This document shows positions 6,671-14,831 of a stretch of DNA of 64,000 nucleotides, one piece after another. How positions within the stretch are numbered: position 1 is the first letter of the stretch; each line of letters opens with the position of its first letter. The position numbers and the translations under genes are program-made. Location of the stretch: positions 62,001 to 126,000 of the forward strand of contig JAFKFL010000016.1 in NCBI GenBank assembly GCA_017308235.1. Reading direction: 5' to 3'. The notes beneath the pieces were generated by a model. The model was not told where the DNA came from. It did no database searches and saw nothing but the letters and a program-made list of their open reading frames with translations. Source of the stretch: Alphaproteobacteria bacterium (lineage in GTDB: Bacteria > Pseudomonadota > Alphaproteobacteria > Reyranellales > Reyranellaceae).

Positions 6671-9007
6671 ATGCAACCCCGGATCGACACCAATCTCGGA
6701 ATCGAAGGCGAACCCGACGCCTGGGTCCATTCTGCCTGCATTCTGTGCTCCAACGGATGCGGTCTCGACATCGCCGTGAAAGACGGTCGCATCGTTGGCG
6801 TCCGTGGCGCTGTCGATCATCCGGTCAGTTTCGGTCATCTGGGGCCGAAGGGCGAGCACGGCTGGGTTGCCAACAATTCGAAACGTCGCGGTACGACTCC
6901 CATGATCCGACGGACGAAGGGCGCTCCGCTGCAGCCGGCGAGCTGGGCGGAAGCAATGGATTTCTTCACGGAAAGATTCAACGCCGCCTGGCAGCAGGGG
7001 CACGAGAACCTGGCTTGCTACAATTCCGGGCAGCTCACGATCGAGGAGTTTTACACGCTTGGAAAGCTTTGGCGGGGCGGGCTGCAATCCTCCAACATAG
7101 ATGGCAACACACGCTTGTGCACCGCGACGTCAGCGACCGGGCTGATGGCCAATTTTGGCGTGGACGGTCCCGTCGCCTCCTATGTCGACGTGGATCAAGC
7201 CGACCTGCTGTGCCTCTACGGTCACAACGTTGCCGAGGCGCAGACCGTCCTTTGGGAGCGCATGCTGGCGGCAAAGAAGGAACGCGGCGGTCGGATCATC
7301 GTTGCCGATCCGCGCCGAACGCCGACCGTGCGACAAGGGGCTGACCTGCATCTTCAGTTGCGGGCCGGGACAAATGTCGCGCTCATGAACGGGATCATCC
7401 ACCTGCTGATTGCGCGTGGTTGGGCGGACCGCAAGTTCATCGCAAGATACACGGTCGGGTTCGAGTCGCTCGACGCGGTGACCCGCGAGTATCCGCTCGA
7501 GCGGGTTGCCGAGATCTGCGGCATTCCCCGGCGCGATCTCGAAACGGCGGCAGAGTGGATCGGCACCACGCCGCACATGGTGTCGACTGTTCTGCAGGGC
7601 TTCTACCAGAGCGTCGAGGCCACGGCGTCATCTTCGCTGGTGAACACGGTGCACTTGCTTACGGGGGCAATCGGCAAACCTGGAGCAGGACCGTTGCTGA
7701 TGGCAGGGCAGCCAGCGGCGATGTGCAACCGGGAGGCGGGGGCAGGCGGTTCCTATCCCGGCTACCGCAATCCCCATAGTGAAGTTCAAATGCGCGACCT
7801 GTGCGAGTGCTGGAATCTCGACTTCGACAAATTCCATCCGGAGGTGCCGAAAGACATCCTGCTCATGATGGAGGCCGCCGAGCGCGGCGAGATCGAGTTC
7901 ATGTGGGTGATCGGCACGAACCCGCTCGTCAGCCTGCCCGATCAGAACCGCACCGAGCGCATCCTGCGCCGGCTTTTCCTCGTGGTGCAGGATCCGTTCG
8001 TGGATGCCGAGACGGTGGACCTGGCCGACATCTACTTCCCGGCCGCGATGTGGGGAGAGAAGACGGGCTGCGTCACCAATGCGGACCGCAGCGTCAATCT
8101 TCTGCTGAAGGCCGTCGATCCTCCGGGGGAGGCCCGGAGCGATTTGGACATCTTCGTCGAGGTTGCGGGGCGGCTGGGCTTCAAGGATCGGGACGGCACG
8201 CCGCTGATTCCCTTCAAGAAGTCCGAGGATGCATTCGAGGAATGGCGCAAGATATCCAAAGGTCGGCCGTGCGACTACTCGGGGATGACCTATGACTTGA
8301 TCCTGCAGATGGGCGCGGTCCGCTGGCCGTGCAACGAGCAGCACCCGCGCGGCTGCGAACGCCTGTACGAGGATCGCAAGTTCTTCACCGGCATCGACGA
8401 ATGCGAAAGCTACGGTGCCGATTTCCTGACCGGCAACAAGAACACCCGCGGCGACTATGAGCGGATCGATCCCAAGGGCAAGGCGTTCTTGAGACCAGTG
8501 CATTGGCGGCGACAGCCGAATCCGCCCTCTGACGAGTACCCGTTCGTGCTCAACACTGGACGAGTGGTCTATCATTTTCATACCCGCACGAAGACAGGCC
8601 GGTCTGCTGCCCTGAATGAGCGAGCACCGCATCCTTACGTCGAGATACACCCCGACGATGCCGCTCGCCTGGAGATCGGGCTCGGTGACCTGGTTGAGAT
8701 CACATCACCGAACGGCCGATGGGAAGGGGTAGCGATGGTGGTCGATACGGTCCGGCCTGGTGAAGTCTTCGTTCCGTTCCACTACGGTCACGGCTCGCAA
8801 TCAGCCAATCAGCACACCTGGTATGCCCGGGATCCGATCAGCCATCAGCCGCAGCTCAAGTCGTCGCCGGTTTCCGTTCGGCGACTGAGCTTTGGGCAAC
8901 CCGAGCCGTGGCTGCTGGCGCGACGCGCAGAACTCGATGGAACATCGATCGAGCCATACGCCGCGCGGGAATTCGGCGGTACCGTCAATCGAGAGGTTCG
9001 TCGATAA
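6671..9007 (+). CDS. Molybdopterin-dependent oxidoreductase (nitrate reductase/formate dehydrogenase-like), atypical Fe-S motif
   Basis: 778 residues, DMSO-reductase superfamily. The N-terminal motif has Cys23-x2-Cys26-x3-Cys30, but the usual fourth cysteine in L-C-P-K-G is Gly58 (LGPKG), so the canonical [4Fe-4S] ligand set is one short. Cys150 in NTRLCTATS is in the place of the molybdenum ligand of the NapA/NarB type. The C-terminal beta-barrel domain (about 600-760) has the molydopterin dinucleotide segment NTGRVVYHFHTRTKTGRS and FVPFHYG. There is no Tat signal and no partner subunit, so it is cytosolic and single-chain as in assimilatory nitrate reductases. GGGAG precedes the ATG at 6671. 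A small DUF2945 gene follows by 29 bases. Confidence 0.85.
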   Translation: MQPRIDTNLGIEGEPDAWVHSACILCSNGCGLDIAVKDGRIVGVRGAVDHPVSFGHLGPKGEHGWVANNSKRRGTTPMIRRTKGAPLQPASWAEAMDFFTERFNAAWQQGHENLACYNSGQLTIEEFYTLGKLWRGGLQSSNIDGNTRLCTATSATGLMANFGVDGPVASYVDVDQADLLCLYGHNVAEAQTVLWERMLAAKKERGGRIIVADPRRTPTVRQGADLHLQLRAGTNVALMNGIIHLLIARGWADRKFIARYTVGFESLDAVTREYPLERVAEICGIPRRDLETAAEWIGTTPHMVSTVLQGFYQSVEATASSSLVNTVHLLTGAIGKPGAGPLLMAGQPAAMCNREAGAGGSYPGYRNPHSEVQMRDLCECWNLDFDKFHPEVPKDILLMMEAAERGEIEFMWVIGTNPLVSLPDQNRTERILRRLFLVVQDPFVDAETVDLADIYFPAAMWGEKTGCVTNADRSVNLLLKAVDPPGEARSDLDIFVEVAGRLGFKDRDGTPLIPFKKSEDAFEEWRKISKGRPCDYSGMTYDLILQMGAVRWPCNEQHPRGCERLYEDRKFFTGIDECESYGADFLTGNKNTRGDYERIDPKGKAFLRPVHWRRQPNPPSDEYPFVLNTGRVVYHFHTRTKTGRSAALNERAPHPYVEIHPDDAARLEIGLGDLVEITSPNGRWEGVAMVVDTVRPGEVFVPFHYGHGSQSANQHTWYARDPISHQPQLKSSPVSVRRLSFGQPEPWLLARRAELDGTSIEPYAAREFGGTVNREVRR

Positions 9008-9036
9008 CGCATCGAACCGATACCTGGAAAATTGCA

Positions 9037-9252
9037 ATGGCAAGGGTGTTCAAAGTCGGCGATCACGTGAGCTGGAACTCCGAAGCGGGCCGGGTCAGCG
9101 GCCGGATCGTGCGCGTACATACGAGCGACGTGAATTACAAAGGCTACGTGCATCACGCGAGCCAGGATGACCCGCAATATGAGATCAAAAGCGACAAGAC
9201 CGATCACGTCGCTTTGCACAAGGGGCGCGTGTTGCGGCAGCTTCGCAGCTGA
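9037..9252 (+). CDS. DUF2945 (HVA1/TUDOR-like) small protein
   Basis: 71 residues from the ATG at 9037. The sequence begins FKVGDHVSWNSEAGRVSGRI, the hallmark of the DUF2945 / hypervirulence-associated SH3-like fold, and ends DHVALHKGRVLRQL. These small basic beta-barrels are common in soil bacteria and fungi; their binding partner is not established. It follows the molybdoenzyme gene by 29 bases without a terminator, so cotranscription is likely. Confidence 0.8.
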   Translation: MARVFKVGDHVSWNSEAGRVSGRIVRVHTSDVNYKGYVHHASQDDPQYEIKSDKTDHVALHKGRVLRQLRS

Positions 9253-9284
9253 CCGTCATATTGGCGAACCGGCCGAAGTCACCT

Positions 9285-9324
9285 CAGGTTGATGGTGCTA
9301 ACGCCTCTCGATTCCGGGCACCAG
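9285..9324. repeat. Structured intergenic element, copy B (overlaps monooxygenase 3' end)
   Basis: Same-orientation relative of the element at 6551-6598: CAGGTTGA at 9285-9292, then GCCTCTCG and GGGCACCAG, about 30 of 41 columns equal with one gap. CACC and GGTG around the CAGGTT loop keep a short stem although the bases differ from copy A. The right half is the end of the monooxygenase coding region on the minus strand. Confidence 0.35.
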
Positions 9325-10815
9325 GTAAGTGGCCAGATGGGCGTCGAGGGCGTCGATCGTCGCCGGGTCGGTCGATGCCGAGTGGAAGCCAATGAAGCCA
9401 TCGGGTCGCACGAGGAGGGCGCCGCCCTTGGGAAGGCCGGCCTCGGCCGCATCGAAGCGAGCCGCTGAAGCATCGACGATCGAGACGTGTTGGCCCCAAC
9501 GCGCGTGAAGCCGGTCCAAACGCGGCCTATCACCGAATACGAGGAGATGATGGCCGGTGCCGCTCAGGCGATGACAGCTGGGAAAGCGCTGTCCCGACAA
9601 TGGGCCGTCACCAGGCATCCCGGCCTGACCGACGAGCGGGCTCCCAGCGTATGAAACGTCGAGCATCGAGCGTCGGCGGGCAACGATCAGGTTCTGCGCA
9701 GGATCTGTCGCCGGAAGGGTCGGCGTCGCTCCGCCTTCGCACATGGCAACAAGATCCATCACAAGGGTATGGATCTGATCGGACGCGTTCAGCACCTGGT
9801 GGTCGGCATGCCCACGCTCGATCGCATAGCTGTCGAGAAGCGATGGCTTGGCAGCGCCCTTTACCACCAGGGCGAGTTTCCAGGCGATGTCCGCTGCGTC
9901 CATAAATGCCGAGTTGATTCCTTCGCCCCCGAGCGGACTCGAGAGGTGGGCGGCGTCGCCCAGCAGAAACCGCCGTCCATCACTCAGCGTCCTGACGGTG
10001 CGCTTGTGCATCTTGAAGTATGAAGTCCACCGAAGGTCGTTTAACTCGACGTCAACGCCGGTCCGGGCATTCAACAAACGGCCCACGTCACCAGCGGTCG
10101 GCAACTCGGTTCGTTCGTCGCCTTCGTCCCGATTGACGAAGATCAACCAGCGATCATCCGGGAGCGGCGAAAACAACCCGAAGCCCGACTGTCCCACAAT
10201 GACGCGCCCGCATTCGGGCGGGGCGGGAAGGCCGAGCTTCACATCGGCGACGATGTAGCGACCGCCGTAGGTTTCGCCGTCCAAATGCTCCTGCATCGAA
10301 TGGCGGGTCACGCTATGGCCGCCACCCGCACCCAGCACATAGGCCGCCGAGACCACTTCCGTTTGGCCATCTCTGGTAAGCGTCACGTGCAGACCGGCTG
10401 CATCGTCCTCGATCGATGTCACTTCGGTGCCGAATTCGATCTCGAGGCCAAGGCCCTGCAAATGCTCGCGCAGGATCGTCTCGGTGCGCCACTGCGGAAG
10501 GCTGCACTGGAATTCGTACTTGCATCCGATCCCGGCAAGGTCGGCATGGCCGATCTCCCGCAGGCCTGGCCCCAGAAGCTGAATGTGCTTGATCGGCACG
10601 CCTGCGCGCAGGAACGGTTCGATCAGGCCGGCGCGATCAAGGATCTCCAGCACCGCAGGTTGGAGGGCAGTACCGCGCGTCTCGTGATGTGGCGCGGGCC
10701 TGCGCTCCACGATACGCGGCGTGACGCCATGGCGGAGGAGTTCGCAGGCTGCGAACGATCCGGCAGGGCCGGACCCCACGATCAGGACAGGCGCGAAAGA
10801 GGTGGGTTTGTCCAT
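9298..10815 (-). CDS. FAD-dependent aromatic monooxygenase
   Basis: 505 residues, group A flavoprotein hydroxylase of the PheA/TfdB/MhpA type. GSGPAG at residues 14-19 is the dinucleotide motif, followed by VERRPAPHHETRG; the second FAD motif is GRRFLLGDAAHLSSPLGGEG near 285. The C-terminal about 130 residues form the thioredoxin-like tail seen in phenol and pentachlorophenol hydroxylases. It would hydroxylate a phenolic substrate using NAD(P)H and oxygen; the specific substrate is unknown. GGGGGCG lies upstream of the ATG at 10815. It is divergent from the amino acid importer and ends at repeat copy B. Confidence 0.85.
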   Translation of the reverse strand: MDKPTSFAPVLIVGSGPAGSFAACELLRHGVTPRIVERRPAPHHETRGTALQPAVLEILDRAGLIEPFLRAGVPIKHIQLLGPGLREIGHADLAGIGCKYEFQCSLPQWRTETILREHLQGLGLEIEFGTEVTSIEDDAAGLHVTLTRDGQTEVVSAAYVLGAGGGHSVTRHSMQEHLDGETYGGRYIVADVKLGLPAPPECGRVIVGQSGFGLFSPLPDDRWLIFVNRDEGDERTELPTAGDVGRLLNARTGVDVELNDLRWTSYFKMHKRTVRTLSDGRRFLLGDAAHLSSPLGGEGINSAFMDAADIAWKLALVVKGAAKPSLLDSYAIERGHADHQVLNASDQIHTLVMDLVAMCEGGATPTLPATDPAQNLIVARRRSMLDVSYAGSPLVGQAGMPGDGPLSGQRFPSCHRLSGTGHHLLVFGDRPRLDRLHARWGQHVSIVDASAARFDAAEAGLPKGGALLVRPDGFIGFHSASTDPATIDALDAHLATYLVPGIERR

Positions 10816-11044
10816 TTGGTTTCGCCCCCGTGATAGTGCTCAAGCCGAGGCTCCCGGCTAGCAAGACCGCTTAAAGGGGGTTGTTCGACGAAGCAACATA
10901 GGTCGTGGCTTGCGGTCCGCTTCTTGACGCTTTTTTCTTTATGTCTAGACTTTATCCGAACATCCGCGGCGGCGCTGATACTGATGATCGCTTAAGATAG
11001 TGTCCGGCGTGGGTGAGTAATCGAACAAATTGGGGGGGCAGCAC

Positions 11045-11902
11045 ATGACCAAAGAAACGACATCGGCTTGGACTCGGCGATCCATGTTGAGGTCTGGCCT
11101 TGCCGGCGCCGCGACGGCAGGCATTTTGCTCGATGGTCGGCGTGATGCTTTTGCCGACGACACATTGGCCGAGGTGAAGAAGCGCGGCGAACTCGTGATC
11201 GCCACCGAGATGCAATTCGCGCCCTTCGACATGTCCGACAACGGCACCTACAAGGGCCTCGATCGCGATCTGATCGATGCGGTAGGCAAGGCGCTCGGCG
11301 TCAAGGTCAAGTATCTCGATCTGCCCTGGACCAGCATCCTGCCCGGGCTCGAGGCAAAGAAATTCGATCTGTGCGTCGCGCCCGTCACCATCACCAAGGA
11401 GCGCATGAAGCGCTACCTCTTCACGGTGCCGATCGCCGATGCCACCGCGGCGCTGCTGAAGCGCGCCAAGGACGCCAGCATCAAGAAGCCGGAAGACATT
11501 GCGGGCAAGACGGTCGGCGGCCAGAAGGGGACGGCGCAGCTCGCGCAATTGAAGGCGTTCGCCGCCAAATTGCCCAAACCGGTCGAGATCAAGGAGTATG
11601 TCGACAACAACCAGTCCTACGCCGATCTCGCGGCGGGACGCATCGATGCCTCGGTGAATTCCTTCCCCAATCTCGCCTATGCCGCGGCCCAGCGCTCCGA
11701 CACCTTCGCAGTCGTCACGCCGCCGTTCGGCCAGCCGACTTATTTCTCCTGGGTCGGTCGCATGAGCGACAAGACGCTGATCGATGCGATCAACGTAGCC
11801 ATCATCAAGACCGAGAGCGACGGGACGATGGAGAAGATCCAGAAGCAATGGCTGGGGCAAACCATGAGCTTGCCCAAGACGGTCCCCGAGCCGACGATCT
11901 GA
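11045..11902 (+). CDS. Polar amino acid ABC transporter, periplasmic binding protein (Tat-exported)
   Basis: 285 residues. The N-terminus carries a twin-arginine signal (TRRSMLRSGLAG, then a mild hydrophobic stretch and AFADD cleavage zone). The rest is an SBP_bac_3 domain: LVIATEMQFAPFDM at the ligand cleft, YKGLDRDLIDAVGKALG, VTITKERMKRYLFTVPI and FGQPTYFSWVGRMSD. It captures a polar or basic amino acid in the periplasm for the permeases and ATPase that follow. The ATG at 11045 is chosen because it puts the RR pair near residue 15; a run of seven G lies 7 bases upstream. Confidence 0.88.
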   Translation: MTKETTSAWTRRSMLRSGLAGAATAGILLDGRRDAFADDTLAEVKKRGELVIATEMQFAPFDMSDNGTYKGLDRDLIDAVGKALGVKVKYLDLPWTSILPGLEAKKFDLCVAPVTITKERMKRYLFTVPIADATAALLKRAKDASIKKPEDIAGKTVGGQKGTAQLAQLKAFAAKLPKPVEIKEYVDNNQSYADLAAGRIDASVNSFPNLAYAAAQRSDTFAVVTPPFGQPTYFSWVGRMSDKTLIDAINVAIIKTESDGTMEKIQKQWLGQTMSLPKTVPEPTI

Positions 11903-11913
11903 CGCAAGAGCCC

Positions 11914-11940
11914 GGGCTGCCGTCCGGCCGCCCTTTCTTT
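11914..11940 (+). terminator. Intercistronic hairpin with T-rich tail
   Basis: GGGC-t-GCC pairs with GGC-c-GCCC across 11914-11933 with a 4-base loop and one mismatch, followed by TTTCTTT. Located between the binding-protein gene and the first permease (start 11946). It is a reasonable partial terminator or mRNA-stabilising stem that would make binding protein more abundant than the membrane components. Confidence 0.5.
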
Positions 11941-11945
11941 GTGTC

Positions 11946-12602
11946 ATGCCGTTGCAGGCCTTCTTCAACTCGTTCGGCTATTTCGCCCAGGCCGCTGGCG
12001 TAACGGTCGCGGTTTCGCTGGCGGGCATCGCGATTGGGTTCATCATCGGCATTGCGGTCTGCATCGCCCGTGTCTCCGGCGGCAGGTGGCTGGGTGGCCT
12101 CGGCGCTGTCTATGTCAGCGTGTTCCGCGGCGTGCCTCTGCTGGTGCAGCTCCTGTTCATCTACTACTTCCTGGCCGAGCTCGGTCTCGACGTGCCGGCA
12201 CTGGTCGCAGCGGTGGGCGGCCTGGCGTTGGCCTCGGCTGCCTACCAAGCGGAGATCCTGCGCGGCGCTCTCAATGCCGTGCCGCGCGGACAAGAGGAGG
12301 CGGCGATCGCCTTCGGCTTCAGCCCCCTCGATACCTGGTGGCGCATTCTCCTGCCGCAGGCCTTGCGCATCTCCGTGCCGCCGCTCATCAACGAGTTCAT
12401 CCTGTTGCTGAAAGCCTCGTCGCTCGTGTCAGTGGTCGGCATCGCCGAGCTGACGCGAGTGAGCATGAACGTTGCGTCCTCCACTTACCGACCGCTCGAG
12501 GCCTATGTCGGCGGCGGCCTGTTCTATCTGGTGATCAACCTCGGCCTCGCCGCGCTGGGCAATCTTGCCGAGCGGCGCCTGGCCGCCGGGTCGGGTCCAT
12601 GA
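11946..12602 (+). CDS. Polar amino acid ABC transporter permease 1
   Basis: 218 residues, HisM/GlnP family, about five transmembrane helices. The family motifs are FRGVPLLVQLLFIYY near residue 60 and the EAA loop AAYQAEILRGALNAVPRGQEEAA (about 98-120) that docks on the ATPase. It forms a heterodimer with the next permease. The stop codon overlaps the next start as ATGA at 12599-12602. The start ATG at 11946 lies directly behind the T-rich tail of a hairpin. Confidence 0.9.
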   Translation: MPLQAFFNSFGYFAQAAGVTVAVSLAGIAIGFIIGIAVCIARVSGGRWLGGLGAVYVSVFRGVPLLVQLLFIYYFLAELGLDVPALVAAVGGLALASAAYQAEILRGALNAVPRGQEEAAIAFGFSPLDTWWRILLPQALRISVPPLINEFILLLKASSLVSVVGIAELTRVSMNVASSTYRPLEAYVGGGLFYLVINLGLAALGNLAERRLAAGSGP

Positions 12603-13270
12603 GCTTCGACGTTCTCTGGCGCTATGCGCCGTCGCTGATCAGCGGCTTTGGCGTCACCATCCTGTGCTGGAGCATTGGCTCAGGACTTGGCCTCGTGCTG
12701 GGCGCCGCGATCGCGCTTGGCCGTCGCGCGCCCCTGTCGCCGCTGCGGTGGTTGCTGCGCGCCTATGTCGAGCTCATCCGTGGCACGCCCTTCCTGATGC
12801 AATTGTTCCTGCTCTACGCGGCTGGACCGTCGATCGGCCTGCGCCTCAGCGCCACGGCGGCGGGTGTGATCGGCCTCGGCATCTATTCGTCGGCCTATTT
12901 CGCGGAAATCTTCCGCGCCGGCTTCGCGGCCGTTCCCAAGGGGCAGATCGATGCGGCGGTCAGCATCGGCATGGCGCCGTTGGATATCCTTTGGCGCATC
13001 ACGCTGCCGGGCGCTCTCGTCGCCGTGGTGCCGCCGATCGTCAACACGCTTATCGTGATGTCGAAGGAGACGGTCGTGCTTTCGATCATCACCGTCCCGG
13101 AATTGATGTATCAGATGCAGACCATGGCCGCCGAGACCTTCACTGCCTTCGATGCGATTTTCGCCATGGCGGTGTTCTACTGGCTGCTCGTCGAGGTGGT
13201 CTCGCGCCTGGGCCGACGGCTGGAGCGAAGCGTGACTGCGTTCATGAGGCATTCGGCGGGGCCGGCATGA
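12599..13270 (+). CDS. Polar amino acid ABC transporter permease 2
   Basis: 223 residues, second HisM/GlnP family permease; RGTPFLMQLFLLY near residue 60 and the EAA loop SSAYFAEIFRAGFAAVPKGQ (about 98-117). Five predicted helices, inner membrane. Overlaps both neighbours by 4 bases (ATGA at the start, ATGA at 13267-13270), so all three ABC membrane/ATPase genes are translationally coupled. Confidence 0.9.
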   Translation: MSFDVLWRYAPSLISGFGVTILCWSIGSGLGLVLGAAIALGRRAPLSPLRWLLRAYVELIRGTPFLMQLFLLYAAGPSIGLRLSATAAGVIGLGIYSSAYFAEIFRAGFAAVPKGQIDAAVSIGMAPLDILWRITLPGALVAVVPPIVNTLIVMSKETVVLSIITVPELMYQMQTMAAETFTAFDAIFAMAVFYWLLVEVVSRLGRRLERSVTAFMRHSAGPA

Positions 13271-14049
13271 GCGCGCCAATGATCGACATCCGGGGCGTCA
13301 CCAAGACGTTCGGCACCATCCAGGTGTTGAACGGCGTCGATCTCACCGTCGGCAATCAGGAAGTCGTCTGCCTGATCGGCCCCAGCGGCTCGGGCAAGAG
13401 CACCTTGCTGCGTTGCGTAAACTTTCTCGAAAGCTATGACTCCGGTGAGATCCGCATCGAGGGCAAGCTCATCGGTTATCGCGATGGCGAGGCCGGCGCG
13501 CGCCGGCCGATGGCGGCGCGGCAATTGCGCGAAATGCGTCGCGAGATCGGCATGGTGTTCCAGCATTTCAATCTGTGGCCGCACATGAGCGCGCTGGATA
13601 ATGTCGCCGAGCCGCTGCGGCGCGTGCGCAGACTTGACGGTGCGCAGGCGTCGTCGCGGGCTCGGGAAACGCTCGCGCACGTCGGCCTTGCGGATAAAGC
13701 GGACGCCTATCCCTCGAACCTGTCGGGCGGCCAGCAGCAGCGGGTGGCAATTGCGCGGGCACTTGCGATGCAGCCGCGCCTGATGCTGTTCGACGAGCCG
13801 ACCTCGGCGCTCGATCCCGAGCTTGTCGGTGAAGTCCTGGAAGTGATGCGCAGCCTCGCCGCCGAAGGCATGACGATGCTGATCGTGACGCATGAGATGG
13901 GCTTCGCCGCCCACGTTGCCGACCGCATCGCTTTCATCGATGGTGGCCGGATCATCGACCACGGCGCGCCGCGCCATGTCCTTCACGACAGCGCCGAGCC
14001 GCGCGTGCGCCAGTTCCTGCAGACATATCACGACAGGAACAGCTTCTGA
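13267..14049 (+). CDS. Polar amino acid ABC transporter ATP-binding protein
   Basis: 260 residues with every ABC motif: Walker A GPSGSGKST (about 41), Q-loop QHFNLWPHM, signature LSGGQQQRV, Walker B LMLFDEPTSALDP and H-loop THEMG. HisP/GlnQ type. It drives import for the binding protein and two permeases upstream. Start overlaps the previous stop. Ends 8 bases before the stop of a convergent TetR gene, with no clear terminator between. Confidence 0.92.
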   Translation: MSAPMIDIRGVTKTFGTIQVLNGVDLTVGNQEVVCLIGPSGSGKSTLLRCVNFLESYDSGEIRIEGKLIGYRDGEAGARRPMAARQLREMRREIGMVFQHFNLWPHMSALDNVAEPLRRVRRLDGAQASSRARETLAHVGLADKADAYPSNLSGGQQQRVAIARALAMQPRLMLFDEPTSALDPELVGEVLEVMRSLAAEGMTMLIVTHEMGFAAHVADRIAFIDGGRIIDHGAPRHVLHDSAEPRVRQFLQTYHDRNSF

Positions 14050-14057
14050 CGGGTCGC

Positions 14058-14690
14058 TTATCTCGGCGTCGTCCGCCGCCGCGGCCACATCGTCATCGAC
14101 TGCTCGACAATTCTCCGTAACTGCGACCGCGGTGCGCCGTCCCGCGCCTTGAGGGCAAGACCGTAGAGGAGGGCGGTCACCATACCGGTGAGTGCGTCGA
14201 TGTCGGCATCGTCAGCCAACTCGCCGGCGTTCTTTCCGGCCGCAATGCGGGCGCGTACAGCATCTTCCGCCAAGCGTCTGCGATCGATAAGCGCCTGGGA
14301 GAGGTCGGCGGAGTCGAGCGCGCAGTTCGTGGCGCCCAGTACCGCGAGGCAGCCCTTCGGATTTTTGGGGTTGGTAAAGGATTTCATGGCGCCGAGCAGG
14401 AGCCGCCGCATCGAGCATTCGGCCGTCGGCTCTTCCGTAAGCGCCTGCTGCGCGAAGCAACCAGGGCCTTGCTCGTAGCGTTCGACGGCCTCCAGAAACA
14501 GCTGCTTCTTGCTGCCGAAGGCGCCATAGAGGGCCGGCGGCGTGATCCGCATGGCTCTCGTCAGATCGCTTATGGACGTCGCCTCATAGCCTCTGTCCCA
14601 GAACAGTCGCATGGCGGATTCGAGGGCCTCGTCGCGATCGAACTCGCGCGGCCGGCCACGAGATCTGGTCGGTGCTATCATACGTTTCAT
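14058..14690 (-). CDS. TetR family transcriptional regulator
   Basis: 210 residues from the ATG at 14690; ATG at 14681 is equally possible. The HTH occupies about residues 15-60 (GRPREFDRDEALESAMRLFW, then TSISDLTRAMRITPPALYGAF and GSKKQLFLEAVERYE), the branch with the FGSK motif that usually controls a nearby reductase or efflux gene. The C-terminal domain has cysteines near 100-140. It is divergent from the short-chain dehydrogenase at 14832 and the AT-rich region between carries two spaced similar repeats. Confidence 0.85.
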   Translation of the reverse strand: MKRMIAPTRSRGRPREFDRDEALESAMRLFWDRGYEATSISDLTRAMRITPPALYGAFGSKKQLFLEAVERYEQGPGCFAQQALTEEPTAECSMRRLLLGAMKSFTNPKNPKGCLAVLGATNCALDSADLSQALIDRRRLAEDAVRARIAAGKNAGELADDADIDALTGMVTALLYGLALKARDGAPRSQLRRIVEQSMTMWPRRRTTPR

Positions 14691-14694
14691 AGCG

Positions 14695-14768
14695 ATCGAT
14701 ATATAATTCGTCTTGACCGTTACGCGCAATCTTTGATATTTCGTATCGATCACTATGTAATTGTTGAC
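14695..14768. promoter_or_regulatory. AT-rich divergent control region with paired repeats
   Basis: Two similar direct repeats, 14695-14717 and 14745-14768, both begin ATCGAT, pass through TAATT and end with TTGAC; their starts are 50 bases apart, close to five helical turns. The TTGAC parts could be -35 elements of the dehydrogenase promoter. The composition is much richer in A/T than the flanking genes. Probably the operator region of the adjacent TetR. Confidence 0.4.
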
Positions 14769-14831
14769 AGCCAGGCCGCGACGCATCGACGGGATGTCGT
14801 GCGCGACCGGTTGCGAACCAAGGAGGGCGCG

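Noticed and set aside
10880..10897. Imperfect dyad GTTGTTCGACGAAGCAAC before the polar amino acid importer
   Set aside because: Contains a bulge and is short; kept only as a weak possible operator, not listed as a feature.
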